Shown one piece after another: positions 41,301-52,444 of a DNA stretch of 64,000 bases (the first letter of the stretch is position 1; the number at the start of each line of letters is the position of its first letter). Under the pieces are notes generated by a model. That model saw nothing but the letters and a program-made list of their open reading frames with translations. It searched no databases and was not told the DNA's origin. A program made the translations under genes and the position numbers. The stretch comes from Manduca sexta (taxonomy: Eukaryota; Arthropoda; Insecta; Lepidoptera; Sphingidae): NCBI RefSeq assembly GCF_014839805.1, contig NC_051131.1, forward strand, positions 2,592,913 through 2,656,912. Direction: 5' to 3'.

Positions 41301-43301
41301 TACGCGACAATCGCGCCACGCGCCGGCACCGCCGCGCTCGGTTTAAACGCGTCACGCGCGAGTATAAATAGCATCAACAGCGGCAACAATGCGGCAACAG
41401 CGGTGTGCATCGGCGCCGCGTGTTGTGAGCAACAACTGGCGAGTGGCGACCCAGCACCGACTGATGTATACGATGGCGAGTCCGGGCCTGGGGCTCCCCC
41501 GGCGTATTAATATCGCGACGCACCCTGACCCGCGTCATCTCCTGAAATACGTCCGGCTTTACACGAAAACGACTCGCTCCCGGAACCGCCGCGCCTCGAC
41601 ACTGATAGAATAAAACCGGCCGCAGTGCCAAACCCGCGGTCAACGACTCCCGAAATAGATGCACACACGACGCGCGCACCTATAGGAAATTAAGAACCGG
41701 TCCCGACCGAGGCGACACTCGCGTCGCTGATAAAAATTCAATTCGAAAGCGGAATCCACCTGAACGATTAATTTGCGGCGGCTTTCACCGCGCGGCAGCG
41801 CTGCGACATGACGCTCCACGCGCGCCGCGAGCGCCGCCACGGACCGCGGGCCGCGAGACATGCTCGCACTGTTTGTTTACTAACTACATCTACAAACCCG
41901 TCAACTGTTTAGCGTAAACAGTTCCGAGTGACCAGTGGAGACCGCAACCACTGCCGACACTCAGTAGACCCTGGGCAGCTTAAACGAGGCCGACAGTTAC
42001 AGAAGCGGAAAACATAATGACAATTAAAAACAGAAAGGAGGTTGCATTTCAAACAGCTACCGAAAACGAGCCGTGAGAAGACATTACGACTGACTCGGGC
42101 CTTGACCCGCATTTTTATATTCGAATATCCGAAACTTTCCATCCACTAATGAATAATGCACACCATCTCGGCGCAGTAATCAGCCGCCTGGTGAATTAAA
42201 CACGTCTAGCGTCGACAACGCGCGGTGGTGCCGCCACCACGACACGTCCAGCACCGGCGCCAGCGACCCCGGGCAGCGGGCGCGCGACACTCGGCACGGA
42301 GGCCAGCTGTGTCGACGGCGAGCCTAGCTAAGTGCTGTGTTAGAGCGAGTTGAGCACTCTTTACAAAGTCGTTTTTGGCGTTTTTATTTTTACGGTTCAC
42401 ATAGAATATGTTTGCAAAGGTCAAAACTACGTCCATTGAACATCTCCATCTGAGCCAATTCCTATTGAAGATTCCAATATAGCCCGCAAAAATACAACTT
42501 GCCAACACAACGTGTCGATGCGCCATCAATGCGATATTATATTGTGACATATACAAGGCTCTTCGACACTTATTACTATCGTATACTAGGAAGTTGTGAA
42601 CATAATGTAAAGCAAAAACTATACACGATAACAGAGTAGCAACGGAGCGGTAGCGGGAGCGGGCTAATGTCAGCGCCAGGGACGGGGGCGACAGTGGAGC
42701 GAGGGGGGCGCCGCGCGGAGTTAATGAGTTGAAAACGCGTGCTCGTTGCCACACCGAGGAATTTTAATTAGTTAAGTGGGTTACGTGAGCGGCGACGAGG
42801 AAGCGGCAAGGCGCGCACACAACACCGCCGCCGCCGGCACCACGCGGGGCTCGGGACGAACAGAACGTGGCGCCGGCCTGCAGCGCGACCCCACTGGCGG
42901 CGCGCAGCAGCGGCGTCAACTTCAACCGTCAACATCCTCCGGAGGCGGCGTGGCCGCGTGCGCCCGCGCCGTCCCGCCACCGAGTGTCCTCGACGTTATC
43001 ACCCACACGTTGCAACAGAACCAAACTGCCAAATCACACAAGCGCCGCGGGCCGACACAGGCCGCGCCGCTGCCACGTTACGAAACTACCGAATACCGGT
43101 CGGGCTCGGACACACGTGACGTAACCGCGCTGCACCACGCCGCCTGGCCGCGCGGCCTGCGGGAGCTCCTCCGGCAGCGGCGGCACTCACGGCGTTACCT
43201 GGCGCGGGCGACACCCGGCTGTGCTCGGCGGTCCTCGGTGACGGCGGCGCTCGACCGGTTCTCGAGCGAGTGGCCGACGACGTGCTGCTAACGTGGAACG
43301 T
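41301..43301. promoter_or_regulatory. Extended GC/CpG-rich region beside mir-8
   Basis: The largest and densest GC-rich stretch in the desert, continuing to about 43,730 around the miR-8 hairpin, with AT-rich gaps near 42.0-42.2 and 42.35-42.65 kb. It contains many CpG and CGCG words, a TATAAATA box on the plus strand (41,363-41,370) and GACGTTATCACCC (about 42,991). Long frames on both strands (182 codons at 42,206-42,754; 171 codons at 42,776-43,291) have arginine-, alanine- and proline-rich compositions typical of stop-poor GC DNA and show no domain. I interpret this as the promoter-proximal or primary-transcript region of mir-8, by proximity only. Confidence 0.4.
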
Positions 43302-43312
43302 GGAGCGCGGAC

Positions 43313-43335
43313 GACATCTTTACCTGACAGTATTA
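43313..43335 (-). ncRNA. mir-8: miR-8-3p mature arm
   Basis: The 23-nt 3'-arm product begins TAATACTGTC on the minus strand, giving the family seed AATACTG (positions 2-8). This seed is shared with vertebrate miR-200b/c and miR-429. It is the dominant functional strand in flies. Confidence 0.97.
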
Positions 43336-43352
43336 GAAAATGACTACACGAC

Positions 43353-43374
43353 TCTAATGCTGCCCGGTAAGATG
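43353..43374 (-). ncRNA. mir-8: miR-8-5p (star) arm
   Basis: The 22-nt 5'-arm product begins CATCTTACCGGGC and ends in ATTAGA. It pairs with the 3p arm across a loop of about 17 nt. Conservation of both arms supports a working precursor and not a decayed copy. Confidence 0.93.
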
Positions 43375-43388
43375 CGAACCGCCACTCC

Positions 43389-46300
43389 GGCTTGGGATGG
43401 TTGCGCCGAAACGGCCGAGTGAGCGACGAGCGGCCGGCGACGAGCGACTGACAGACGATAGAACGCGCGCGGTGCGGAGACACGTGCTAGCGGCGAGGGC
43501 GCCGGGCGCGGACTGGGCCGGGCGGCGCGGCGGCGCGCTCGCTGGGAGCGGCAGAGGCGGCGCCGCCGCACCGCACGCCCCACGCCCGCGGCACCTCCTG
43601 CGCCTCCTGCACCAGGAGTGCCAGCGCCGCCACCCGGCGCCTGTGTCGCGTCCCTCACCGGCCCTGACCGTCCCTCACCAGCACTCATCAGTTCCCATTT
43701 AATCGACGACGACACGAACACTCCACCTTACGCCTCGCTAAATTAACTGTCACTTGTGTTAACGCAACTACAATAATATATTGTGTTGTAGTTTCAATCA
43801 AAGGCTGTTGAAGAATCGAATCATTCGCATCTATAGAACATTAAAAAATAGTCCATTAAATCATTAATTAAATAATTTTAAGACCGTCAGATCGGTTTTA
43901 CACACAGGTACTAAACGGTAGATATACGATCATTCGACAACACAGTGCGTGCTTCAAACCAGCAGGCTCACTGCGCAGGGCTCACTAGCACGCTTGCGAC
44001 GAGACACGTGGGATATTCATGTAAATCATATTATACAGGTTTTTCCACTCACTTTAAAAATGCATTATCGACATTTTTTATTTAGTACAGGTATTGATTA
44101 AGTTGAAACTACAGAGAAATTACAAATTATTGGGTGTCCCGTGACATAAAAAAATTATAATGTGCTATAAATTATAACATCCATAACACATATGTCTATA
44201 TGGTAGAGCCTCGACGTAGTCCGTTTAATTATAACACCCTACACAGTAGACCGGTTCCTCCGGGAAGGTACTGGGACTGTACTTAATGTAGACCTAAGGT
44301 TTTTACACACACATACACATTCACGTTTTTTTATCCCCGAAAGTGTAGGCAAAGGCGCAACTAGTGTATCCCCTTTTCGCCATGTGTATTCCCGTCCTAT
44401 AATGTAATAGAATTTAGCTTAAAGCCATATTGAGCACAAATTTTAGATTTTACCCTGCTACCAAGTAGAAAAGTCCGATACTACTTTACCCAACCAGCGC
44501 GGTAACCATCCCGAAATACAACTACGCTTTGAAGCAGCCTGAGAGTTTATTAGCTTCTTGACATTTACGCTGTAATTTCGAGTTAAACCATCACAGGCTA
44601 GCCCGGAAATATTATCAATAAAACTCCCCCATCAGCGAGTTCCGGACGGGAAAACTCGAAGAGTAGCGAGCGACTTAATGGTATGAAGATAGCTCAGGAA
44701 CTTTAACAGAGACAGCTGAATATGAGCAGTTAGTGTTGAAGTAAATAAGATTAGAGCATGAGTCTTTAAGTCATATAAAACCCTCTCTTAACAAAAACCA
44801 ACAAAAAAAACTGTTACTCATTGAAATGAAACTATTTTTCGGATTTTCGCCCTGGGAGAAAATTATGTGAGGAGTACGCAGGGGTGACCATTCATTAAAA
44901 CACGGAATTATATAATCTGTTTATTGTACTCGACGGTTGTGCCTAGAGTGTCCTAAGTCTAGCGCAACTGTCTCTTATATTCTACACATAAAGGTAAAGT
45001 ACACCGGTACAGTCACATACAACCGCTACAGTTATAATATAAAGAACGCGATGGTCCGAAAAATATATTTACTTGGATTTCCAACTTTCGAGTAAACATA
45101 AGACATAATTAAAACTGTTACTTTTCGATAGTTTTGTGTGACAGAGTATTTCCACCTCAACTAAGCCAGCCCAGTAATACTATGAACTACACAACTAGCA
45201 ACAGCACAACTTTGTCACTTACTAACTCCTATTCACAGCTTCGCGCGCGTTCAAATCTTTTAATGAAATAAATCTTACATTAGAACTAGGAATTACCGAG
45301 ATAAAAAGATGCATAATATGTATTATTTCACGACTTGTCCGTTTACTAAATTTCATTCAAATCCATTTAACGGTATATACGTGATTCAATCATCTGAATA
45401 TCCAAACAACTTTGTGAACTGACATGCTAAATCATTTTATTACATAATATTATGTATGTTATATATAAAAAATTATTTAGCACATAATATTATGATAATA
45501 AAATAAATTCCTTAAAATATTGTTTAATATTAAATATCAACCATCGGAGCATAATATTCTAATTGGTAGATAAAGCCATAGACACAAGGTAGAGAAGTTG
45601 CCATCCAAATGCAAGTGCCGCACGCCAGCACACTTACCCTAACCCGGCTCGTTATAATGACAACTAATCTTAATGTTTATTGTTCTGTACCTGAGACTGT
45701 CTGTGTCAGTAAAAAATAATGCTACGTCGTACTGTTCAGTATTCTGCGCTACAGTTTCGTCTGTGTTTGCTAAGCAGCAGGGCGCATACACTGCTCGGAT
45801 CTAGTTTAAAATAATTTTAAAGCAATGTGACTTCAAATTATTATGAAAACATATGATGGGACAAATTACATCTTATATTATCCTATGTACCTATTAGAGT
45901 ACGAGCGTGGTGCAGACTCAAGGACTTTGTGATTCAAACCTAGGTTGTGAAACAGTAATTGTAAAATAGCCGTGGCCTGTGCATCAAACAAACCACAAGC
46001 TGTACAATGTACATACAGTACACAAACCATTATAAACCGTAACGCATTACATGAACCAAAAAAATATTCCCGTTTAAATGAAACGGTGAACTAAGATATT
46101 ATGACCAGCGTATAATTATGCTGCAGCAACAACGACTTTACGTTAAATGTAAATTAAATCCACAGACTGCACGCAATAAAATTATAACTAGCCCCGAACG
46201 TTACTAGTTAGATCTTATAGGGTATCATCTCGGACAATTAGATTTATCTTGTTTTATATTTTTCAGGTAGGGCCTTCTTATTTTTTTATTGATATATTAC

Positions 46301-48526
46301 AGTTTTAAGGGTTTTTCTTAGAAATAAGAAATAACATGTTTTTATTTCACAAACTAAACCCGCAATAAAAGTAGAATACAAAACACAATCGAACTAAAAA
46401 TATGCAAAAATAGGTACATCATACGTATTGAAATTATATTTAATATACTCATATTATGATAATTATAATCTGAATTTTAAGCATGGAATAAATATATGGA
46501 CTTTATGCTTTTTGCCAAACACTCTAAATAGGGGCTCATAATAAAGGGACTTTGACGTAGGGGGTAAAAAAAATACACACACACTAAAATCTATATTTCT
46601 AGTATAGATTCGAATAGTAGACACGGGTACTTCGCATATCTGGCAGTTTATAAGATTTTTGTTCGTAACCTTATTAAAAATACTAAACACAATAAACCGA
46701 TCAATTTTCACTCGAATTACTTGACTATTAACATAAATAATAATACATAATTATGTAATATAATAACTAGCATAATTATGCTAATGAATTGCAAAGCATT
46801 TATATCGGTGAATAGTTAAGTATCTAAAGAAGGCCTGTTGTTATTGTGAATAGCGACTTCATGACTACTACAGTGTTTTGTACTGCAATGGCTCTGAGAG
46901 TCAAATAAGGAGAGAAGGGAAAAGATTCCGGAATGGATGCAATTTGCAAGCCATTGTCAAATTTAATCATGTTTTTTGCTGAGAGCCTTTGCGCCACTAC
47001 CGCCGCATCTAATAAACATTTGTAAACGTTGCAGTCAGGTATTAGTAACCCTCGTTCATATGAATGAAAAAGCTCGACCAGAAGTAGTCCACAGAAAACT
47101 ATTATCAAGCTATAGGTACTACTTTACAACTAATCTGCTGGTGATGATTTTAGCGGCACAACAGTAAAACCACACGGCAAAGAACGATAACGTACCACAC
47201 ATCAAGTAAGTAACTGAGTAATTCTCTCTACTCTAAAATAACACCATCTTAGACTATCATCACGAGCACAGCGTAGACGTCATTGAGAGACGGGTTTACA
47301 GCACCTGCCACGCTACGAACCGGTGCCAGCCATTTCATTCGTTATTTGTGTCAATGAGTGGTCAGCACGGCCAAACATCAGAGCAGCACAAATTGTGCGC
47401 CCAGGAATACTATTCTCTATAATACTCTATATTTAAGTAATATACGATTGTCTATAATCTCAATTGATTTTTACTTGCGACTGAGTCTTGCAAACCTAAG
47501 TCTTACAGTTAAGAGACGAAACAAAAAGAGTAGCTTTGGACGTTTCGGAAATGTCACTGATCGCACAAAAAGCAAATGCAGCATAGTTTTCCCTAAAACA
47601 GCAGTAGTACTCTGAAAGCCCATTTTTAGTGGTTGAAAAACGAGATTTTACGTCCGGACTCATTGTCGGCACGGAAACAGTCTATTGCGTAGCGTTGCAC
47701 GGCACGAAGATGGAAATTACGAACTTGAAATCGAAATTATGTATTTTTTTAAATAAAATTATATAGATTGTAACCCTCTAAGTGTTGGGTAGAATACTCA
47801 ATGTGGTATAGATGCCGATAAGCTTACTGTGCTGTTGGTACATGGCTTCAGTGATGCGCTTCATAATGTGGATTTTCTTATTTAAATACGTTTTACATTT
47901 GTTTATCGTATGTACCACTAACTACGAATAGTACGTTTCATAATATTTTTTCTTTGCGTTTTACGCTTCTCTACAATCTATACCGAGGGAAACCTGCGAG
48001 CGGAATACTGAAATTTCCTGGCTTAGCGACTGCATGGGGCCGAAGGAGAATAGGGAGGGAATTGGGGGGACAGAAGAGTGGGGAAAGGATAGGATCCTCT
48101 TAGGAAGGGCAGAGAGGAAAATGAGGAGAAAATGTTCGCGAGCCTTCATATGTCTCAATGTGTATTGTGTAGTTACAACTGTGATTTATAACTACTGGAC
48201 TATGTCTAGAGCCGCGGAAAATATCTTCCTATACATTGGCGTGCATTCGGTGTGAAGACACAAGGATTGCCCTCCCTCCGGGGACGTCGATATTTGCAGT
48301 TGGGTACAGTTGCATCAAAGATTATTAAATTCTATTAAAATTTGGTATTCGCCGCTTTGGGAAGCATGTCTTGACAAAAAAAAAGCTTCCTATTATTGAA
48401 AGAATTTTCAAAATCGGTTAAGCAATTAAACACACAAAAATTTTCCTCTTCACAGTATTCGTAGATAATATACTATCCTAATATTGCGCACGGCCCTCCT
48501 CTACCACTGCGAGGCTTTAGGCCTTA
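43389..48526. other. Intergenic block; GC islands end, AT-rich DNA begins
   Basis: GC-rich DNA continues to about 43.73 kb, then the sequence becomes almost uniformly AT-rich. No frame resembles a protein. A SINE A copy lies at 44.3 kb (minus strand). An AT-rich imperfect inverted repeat built on ACATAATATTATGT lies near 45,425-45,505. A purine-rich piece at 48,030-48,130 (GGGGCCGAAGGAGAATAGGG) and a segment ending AAAATCGGTTAAGCAATTAAA (about 48,408) look like diverged repeats. Nothing else supportable. Confidence 0.65.
44300..44450 (-). repeat. tRNA-derived SINE, family A (3' part), copy 3
   Basis: Read on the minus strand, the blocks GGACGGGAATACACATGGCG, GCGCCTTTGCCTACACTTTC, GGGGATAAAAAAACGTGAAT and a GTGTATGTGTGTG tail follow the order of the 18.83-kb copy. 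The tRNA-like head is missing, consistent with 5' truncation. Confidence 0.65.
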
Positions 48527-50430
48527 GTTCTAAAATAAAAATAAAAAATAAAATACTTTATTTATCACGTAGGCGAACAAAGTTGCACTTATGACACGTC
48601 AAAACAAAGAATAAGAATAATTATTATTTCTATACAACTATTAAAATCACTTATATAACTATGGAGATTTTAAATTATGGATAAAGTTTATACAAAAGAC
48701 AAGGTACAAACCGAAGTAACCAGCTCGGACTGGCAAGTAGGGGAAATAGAAGGATAACGCGTCGCCCGATCCTCACCGGCGAGGACATGAGCCCTAACCT
48801 AGCTAACCTACCAGCCTTTCACTAGCTACCTAAGTGATGACTACCCGAAGAAGAAAGGCAGAAAGAAACTCCGGGCTTTCTTTTTTGTCATCAATTGTTC
48901 AGTACTTCTTTTGTATTTTTTTTTTCCAAGTCTTTCTTGTACATAGTCACAATAGTTATATAAGCTAATGCACGCACATCACCGTTAACATGGGATAAGA
49001 TGAAATCCAATCGACTAAACCTGGAGCGGCATAAAATAAAATTAGCGATAGCAAATAAAAGAGAACATAGATTCATACTTAAATAACGGCGTACAGCGTG
49101 CATTCGCCTACATTTACAATCATAGTTTTCAATCATGAGAAAAGAAAAAAAAAATAGTGATATTAAACAGGCAAACACAACATGATCGGGTGGTCGTCTT
49201 TCAAAAATTACATTTCATTAAGATATGATATGATTATGTCAAATTAGAACTATAGAAATGTCATTATTAAAAAAAAAAAAAGCATGTGAGACATGTAACA
49301 AAAGACATTTTTAGGCAGTTAATTAATTACTAATGTGTGCTAACATGGTGGGTCATTGTGTGCAGGACAAACTTTCCAAACCGTCTTATCATTAAGGTAA
49401 TCAGATACAGTATAGTATCCTTTACACATTAATTCACGCTTAACATAACACTTGAACTTTTGTTCGGTCAAATTGGTAATTTCGAAGGGAAGTTTATTAT
49501 AGAACTTAATGCTACTAACTAAGAAAGATTTATTGGTTTTACAGAGCCTATGATTAGGGACAGCCAATTTATTTTTATTTCTGGTATTTAGACTATGCAA
49601 GTCACTGTTTTTAATAAAATTACTAAGGTTTTTTACGTACGTACATTATATTCTGAAAAATATATTCGGCCGGCAAAGTCAGTATATTCACCTCCTTAAA
49701 CATTTGCCTAAGGGAATCATGAGAGCGAAGGTTGTAAATAGCTCTAATCGCTCGTTTCTGCAATATAAAAATGGTCTGCAGATCTGCAGCAGAGCCCCAC
49801 AGAAGAATACAATAGGACATAATGCTGTGGAAGTATGCAAAATACACTAGCCTTGCCGTAGCCACGTCAGTTAATTGTCTAATCTTCCTAATAGCAAACA
49901 CGGCAGAGCTCAGTTTACTAGAAATTTTTTGAATATGGGGGCCCCATTGCAATTTACTATCGATTGAAACCCCGAGGAAGACCGTTGAGGGAACTAATTC
50001 TAATTTATCCCCATCTAAATCAATATTTAGTTCCTTTTTTTATTCAGTAACGAAAATCTGACACATTTCGTTTTTGCGGCATTTAAAAGTAAATTATTAG
50101 AAGAGAACCAGTCAGAAATCAAACTAAGTACTTTATGTGGCTCACCGAGATTCTCATCCCTTCTATTTAACTTAAAAATTATCGAAGTGTCGTCAGCGAA
50201 CAATACTACATCTGCCATATTATCAACCATGTAAGGCAGGTCATTTATGTAAACTAAGAATAGGAATGGACCCAATATGGAACCCTGGGGAACCCCAATT
50301 CTAACTGCGGACCCGGCAGAGGAGACGTTGTCGATAAATACTTTTTGATTTCGACCTGATAAATATGAAGATATTAGTTCTCTTTTTCTAAACCCTTTAG
50401 GAATTAATAGATTGCTTTATTTTTTAAAAC
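48527..50430 (-). mobile_element. 5'-truncated CR1/Jockey-type LINE, defective
   Basis: The minus strand encodes the C-terminal half of a non-LTR reverse transcriptase. Visible are RIGVPQGSILGPFLFLVYIN (RT block 4), LPYMVDNMADVVLFADDTS with the catalytic FADD at 50,189-50,200, and ISDWFSSNNLLLNAAKTKCV. After a frameshift come VPSTVFLGVSIDSKLQWGPH and the thumb/C-terminal region. A 3' untranslated region of about 0.8 kb follows, with AATAAA and an A/T-rich TATTTT-type tail at about 48,530-48,560. The 5' end is lost within the RT domain near 50,430, so endonuclease and ORF1 are absent. Frameshifts in two A runs (about 50,036 and 49,629) break the frame. The clade assignment is tentative. Confidence 0.85.
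49340..50275 (-). pseudogene. Reverse transcriptase C-terminal half, broken by two frameshifts
   Basis: Three consecutive minus-strand frames, 50,275-50,027, 49,952-49,623 and 49,600-49,340, are pieces of one retrotransposon polyprotein. The first join is needed at a 7-8 base A run near 50,036, where the frame ends in NKKRN but the next frame resumes with NIDLDGDKLELVPS. The second is at an A run near 49,629, where VRKKP-stop becomes VRKNLSNFIKNSDLHSL in another frame. The final product ends in HNDPPC. It cannot make an active enzyme as it stands. Confidence 0.85.
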
Positions 50431-50632
50431 TACATACTTTACCTCTACTAACATTATGCCAAAACTCTTCCATGAATAACAAAAATTTTCGCCAAAAATC
50501 ACGGTTTCACTTTTCTGTTTTTTAATCACTTTGTAGTGTCAGTGCGAACATGGTGTGTGCGAATGTTTTTATGAATGAAAGTGTGATGTTGACACTGCAA
50601 CGAATACTCCTAGAGTAGTAGTAGAGGAGAGT
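50431..50632. other. Short unannotated spacer
   Basis: AT-rich DNA between the LINE remnant and SINE B. I see no feature in it. Confidence 0.5.
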
Positions 50633-51010
50633 AAAAAAAGCGGCGATAGCCTAGTTGAGTGTGAAAAAAAGCGGCGATAGCCTAGTTGAGTGTGGAACGG
50701 ATTGCCAAGACGAATGTCCGCAGGTTCAAATCCCAAGGGTACACACCTCTGACTTTTCTAAAATCATGTGTGTATTCTTTGTGAATTTATCGTTCGCTTT
50801 AACGGTGAAGGAAAACATCGTGAAGAAACCTGCACATCTGAGAAGTTCTCTATAGTAATTTCGAAGGTGTGTGAAGTCTACCAATCCGCACTAGGCCAGC
50901 GTGGTGGACTAAGGCCTAATCCCTGTCAGTAGTAGAGGAGGCCCGTGCTCAGGAGTGGGCAGCTATATAATGCAGGGCTGATATTAATATTATTAGTAAT
51001 AATAGTAGAG
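50633..51010 (+). repeat. tRNA-derived SINE, family B, with duplicated head
   Basis: The head holds an A-box-like region (GCGATAGCCTAGTTGAGTGT) and a perfect Pol III B box (GGTTCAAATCC, about 50,723-50,733), followed by AAGGGTACAC. The body includes GGTGAAGGAAAACATCGTGA, CTACCAATCCGCACTAGGCC, AGCGTGGTGGACTAAGGCCT and GGAGGCCCGTGCTCAGGAGT. The tail is GATATTAATATTATTAG. This layout matches SINEs known from noctuid and other moths. The first 24 bases of the head occur twice, at 50,640-50,663 and 50,671-50,694, a 31-bp tandem step. Confidence 0.8.
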
Positions 51011-51183
51011 GAATAAGGTTGTATAAAATTTATTTTGTTCTAAATTTATATTTTTTTATTTTACATCTACGGTTCAAGTAACTTATTGTAAAGCGTTATT
51101 TTCAAAAATACGATTACATGGTGCTATTTAGAAACAAAATGTAAAATTACACTGTATAAAAATGTATATAGAGATCGTCTACA

Positions 51184-51449
51184 CAGCCCCGGATCTAAGG
51201 GGGGGCTAGCCGGGGCCTATGCCCCGGGCGGCGAATTCATAGGGCGGCAAATTCAAACTTGGCAGACGCATACTTAACTCATTATTAACGCAACTTTGAC
51301 TACTGAGACATCCAGTACATTCAATAATAAAATTATTTCCCGCTGGGAGCGAAATAATGATAATGATGACAAAAGTAAAAATATAGGTGGGTGGGGGCGG
51401 TATTTTCCAAATTTTGCCCCGCCTCGAAAAAATTCAAGATCCGGGGCTG
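51184..51449. mobile_element. hAT-type MITE with exact 8-bp target duplication
   Basis: The terminal inverted repeat CAGCCCCGGATCT (51,184-51,196) matches AGATCCGGGGCTG (51,437-51,449). Both ends are flanked by the identical 8-bp CGTCTACA (51,176-51,183 and 51,450-51,457), the target-site duplication length of hAT transposons. The 266-bp interior begins AAGGGGGGGCTAGCCGGGGC and codes for nothing convincing. The intact duplication suggests a fairly recent insertion or a well-preserved one. Confidence 0.88.
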
Positions 51450-51599
51450 CGTCTACAGAATTCAAAATATCTTTATCACTCAATTTAACGAAACCAGTTC
51501 AATTCATTTCATATCGCTTGTTAGGGTTTGATTAAAAAAATAATTTCTATTACATAGATATGAATTCTCTGGTTTAATAATGTTTCCATATCAATTTAC

Positions 51600-52240
51600 A
51601 GCACGAGCAGATAAACGGTTCAGTTCTCATTTTTTGACTTAGTTACGTATTGATAAAAAAACGAATATCCTAGATTTATTCTCATGGTTTAAGATAAATA
51701 TTATATCCGCACCAAATTTTGTTTCGCGGTTAAGTTTCTTCCCGCTTTAAATACTCTAAGTTAAGGGTTAAAAATAACTGAAGATGTCGTTTTTATTCTA
51801 AAGGTACAAGATACCTCCGCATTAAATTTCGCCATAATCGGTTCAACGGTTTGTTTTCTTTCTCTTATTAATCTCCTTAGTCACGTGTTAATAAAAACTG
51901 AATGCCTCATATTTATTTTCAAGGTTCAAGATATCCCTAATCGCCGTACTGTTCTATACAATTTAAAATTATTTCTCCCCTCTTTTATCCCTTTAGGGGT
52001 CAATCAAAAATTATATCTTATATTTATTTTTAAGGTTCAAGATATCCCCATGCCAAATTTCATTGCTGTCGGGTCAGCGGCTTAATTTCTTCCTCTTTTT
52101 TCCTACCTTTTTGGGTTGTGTTGTGGGGGTTGATACAAAAAACAATACCACATTTCATGTGTAGAGCATAAGATGTCTTAGTGCAAAATATTGTTCCAAT
52201 TCGACGAGCCGTTTCCGAGAAACCAATTCCACAGTTGAAT
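51600..52240. repeat. Diverged tandem repeat, about five units of 110-130 bp
   Basis: A core GGTTCAAGATATCC with variants recurs at about 51,686, 51,801, 51,921, 52,032 and 52,163, giving steps of 111-131 bp. Around it each unit carries a TATTTATTTT-type lead, a CCAAATTTCAT-type block and a TCGGTTCAGCGGTTT-type block, followed by CTTCCTCTTTT. The units are strongly diverged. They resemble the R2 repeat tail, so this may be a tandemly amplified repeat end. Confidence 0.55.
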
Positions 52241-52444
52241 GCGTTTAAACAAGATAGTTATTTATTTATTTTAAGGACAAACAGTAGTAATTACATTGAA
52301 TCTATTAAGCCTTACAAATTACTAATAATATTTTAAATGCATTATCTTTAGTTGCCACGGCATGCATTGATATGTTGGAAAAAACAATTATTTAAATATA
52401 AAATAACGTTAATAATCTTAAAGCGATAATATAAAAGTGATTAA

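Larger units (their letters stand above)
43302..43388 (-). ncRNA. mir-8: mir-8 precursor (miR-200 family microRNA)
   Basis: The minus strand folds into a canonical precursor of about 87 nt. The 3' arm holds the complete miR-8-3p, starting TAATACTGTCAGG, and the 5' arm holds the star strand, starting CATCTTACCGGGCAGC. Both agree with the Drosophila mir-8 arms as I know them. The terminal loop is about 17 nt, and the stem base closes with GGAG/CTCC pairs. miR-8 is the insect ortholog of vertebrate miR-200/429. In flies it represses targets such as atrophin and u-shaped and affects growth, neuromuscular synapses and fat-body insulin signalling; this is family knowledge, not shown here. The hairpin sits at the right edge of the island-rich desert with no protein-coding host gene visible. 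Promoter and primary-transcript limits are unknown; transcription runs toward lower coordinates. Confidence 0.97.

Noticed and set aside
42206..43291. Long frames of 182 codons (minus strand) and 171 codons (plus strand)
   Set aside because: They lie in stop-poor GC-rich DNA, overlap other frames, have Arg/Ala/Pro-rich composition and show no domain; the region is better explained as the GC-rich flank of mir-8.
45425..45505. AT-rich inverted repeat built on ACATAATATTATGT
   Set aside because: Pairing is patchy and composition almost pure A/T, so chance is likely; no target duplication.
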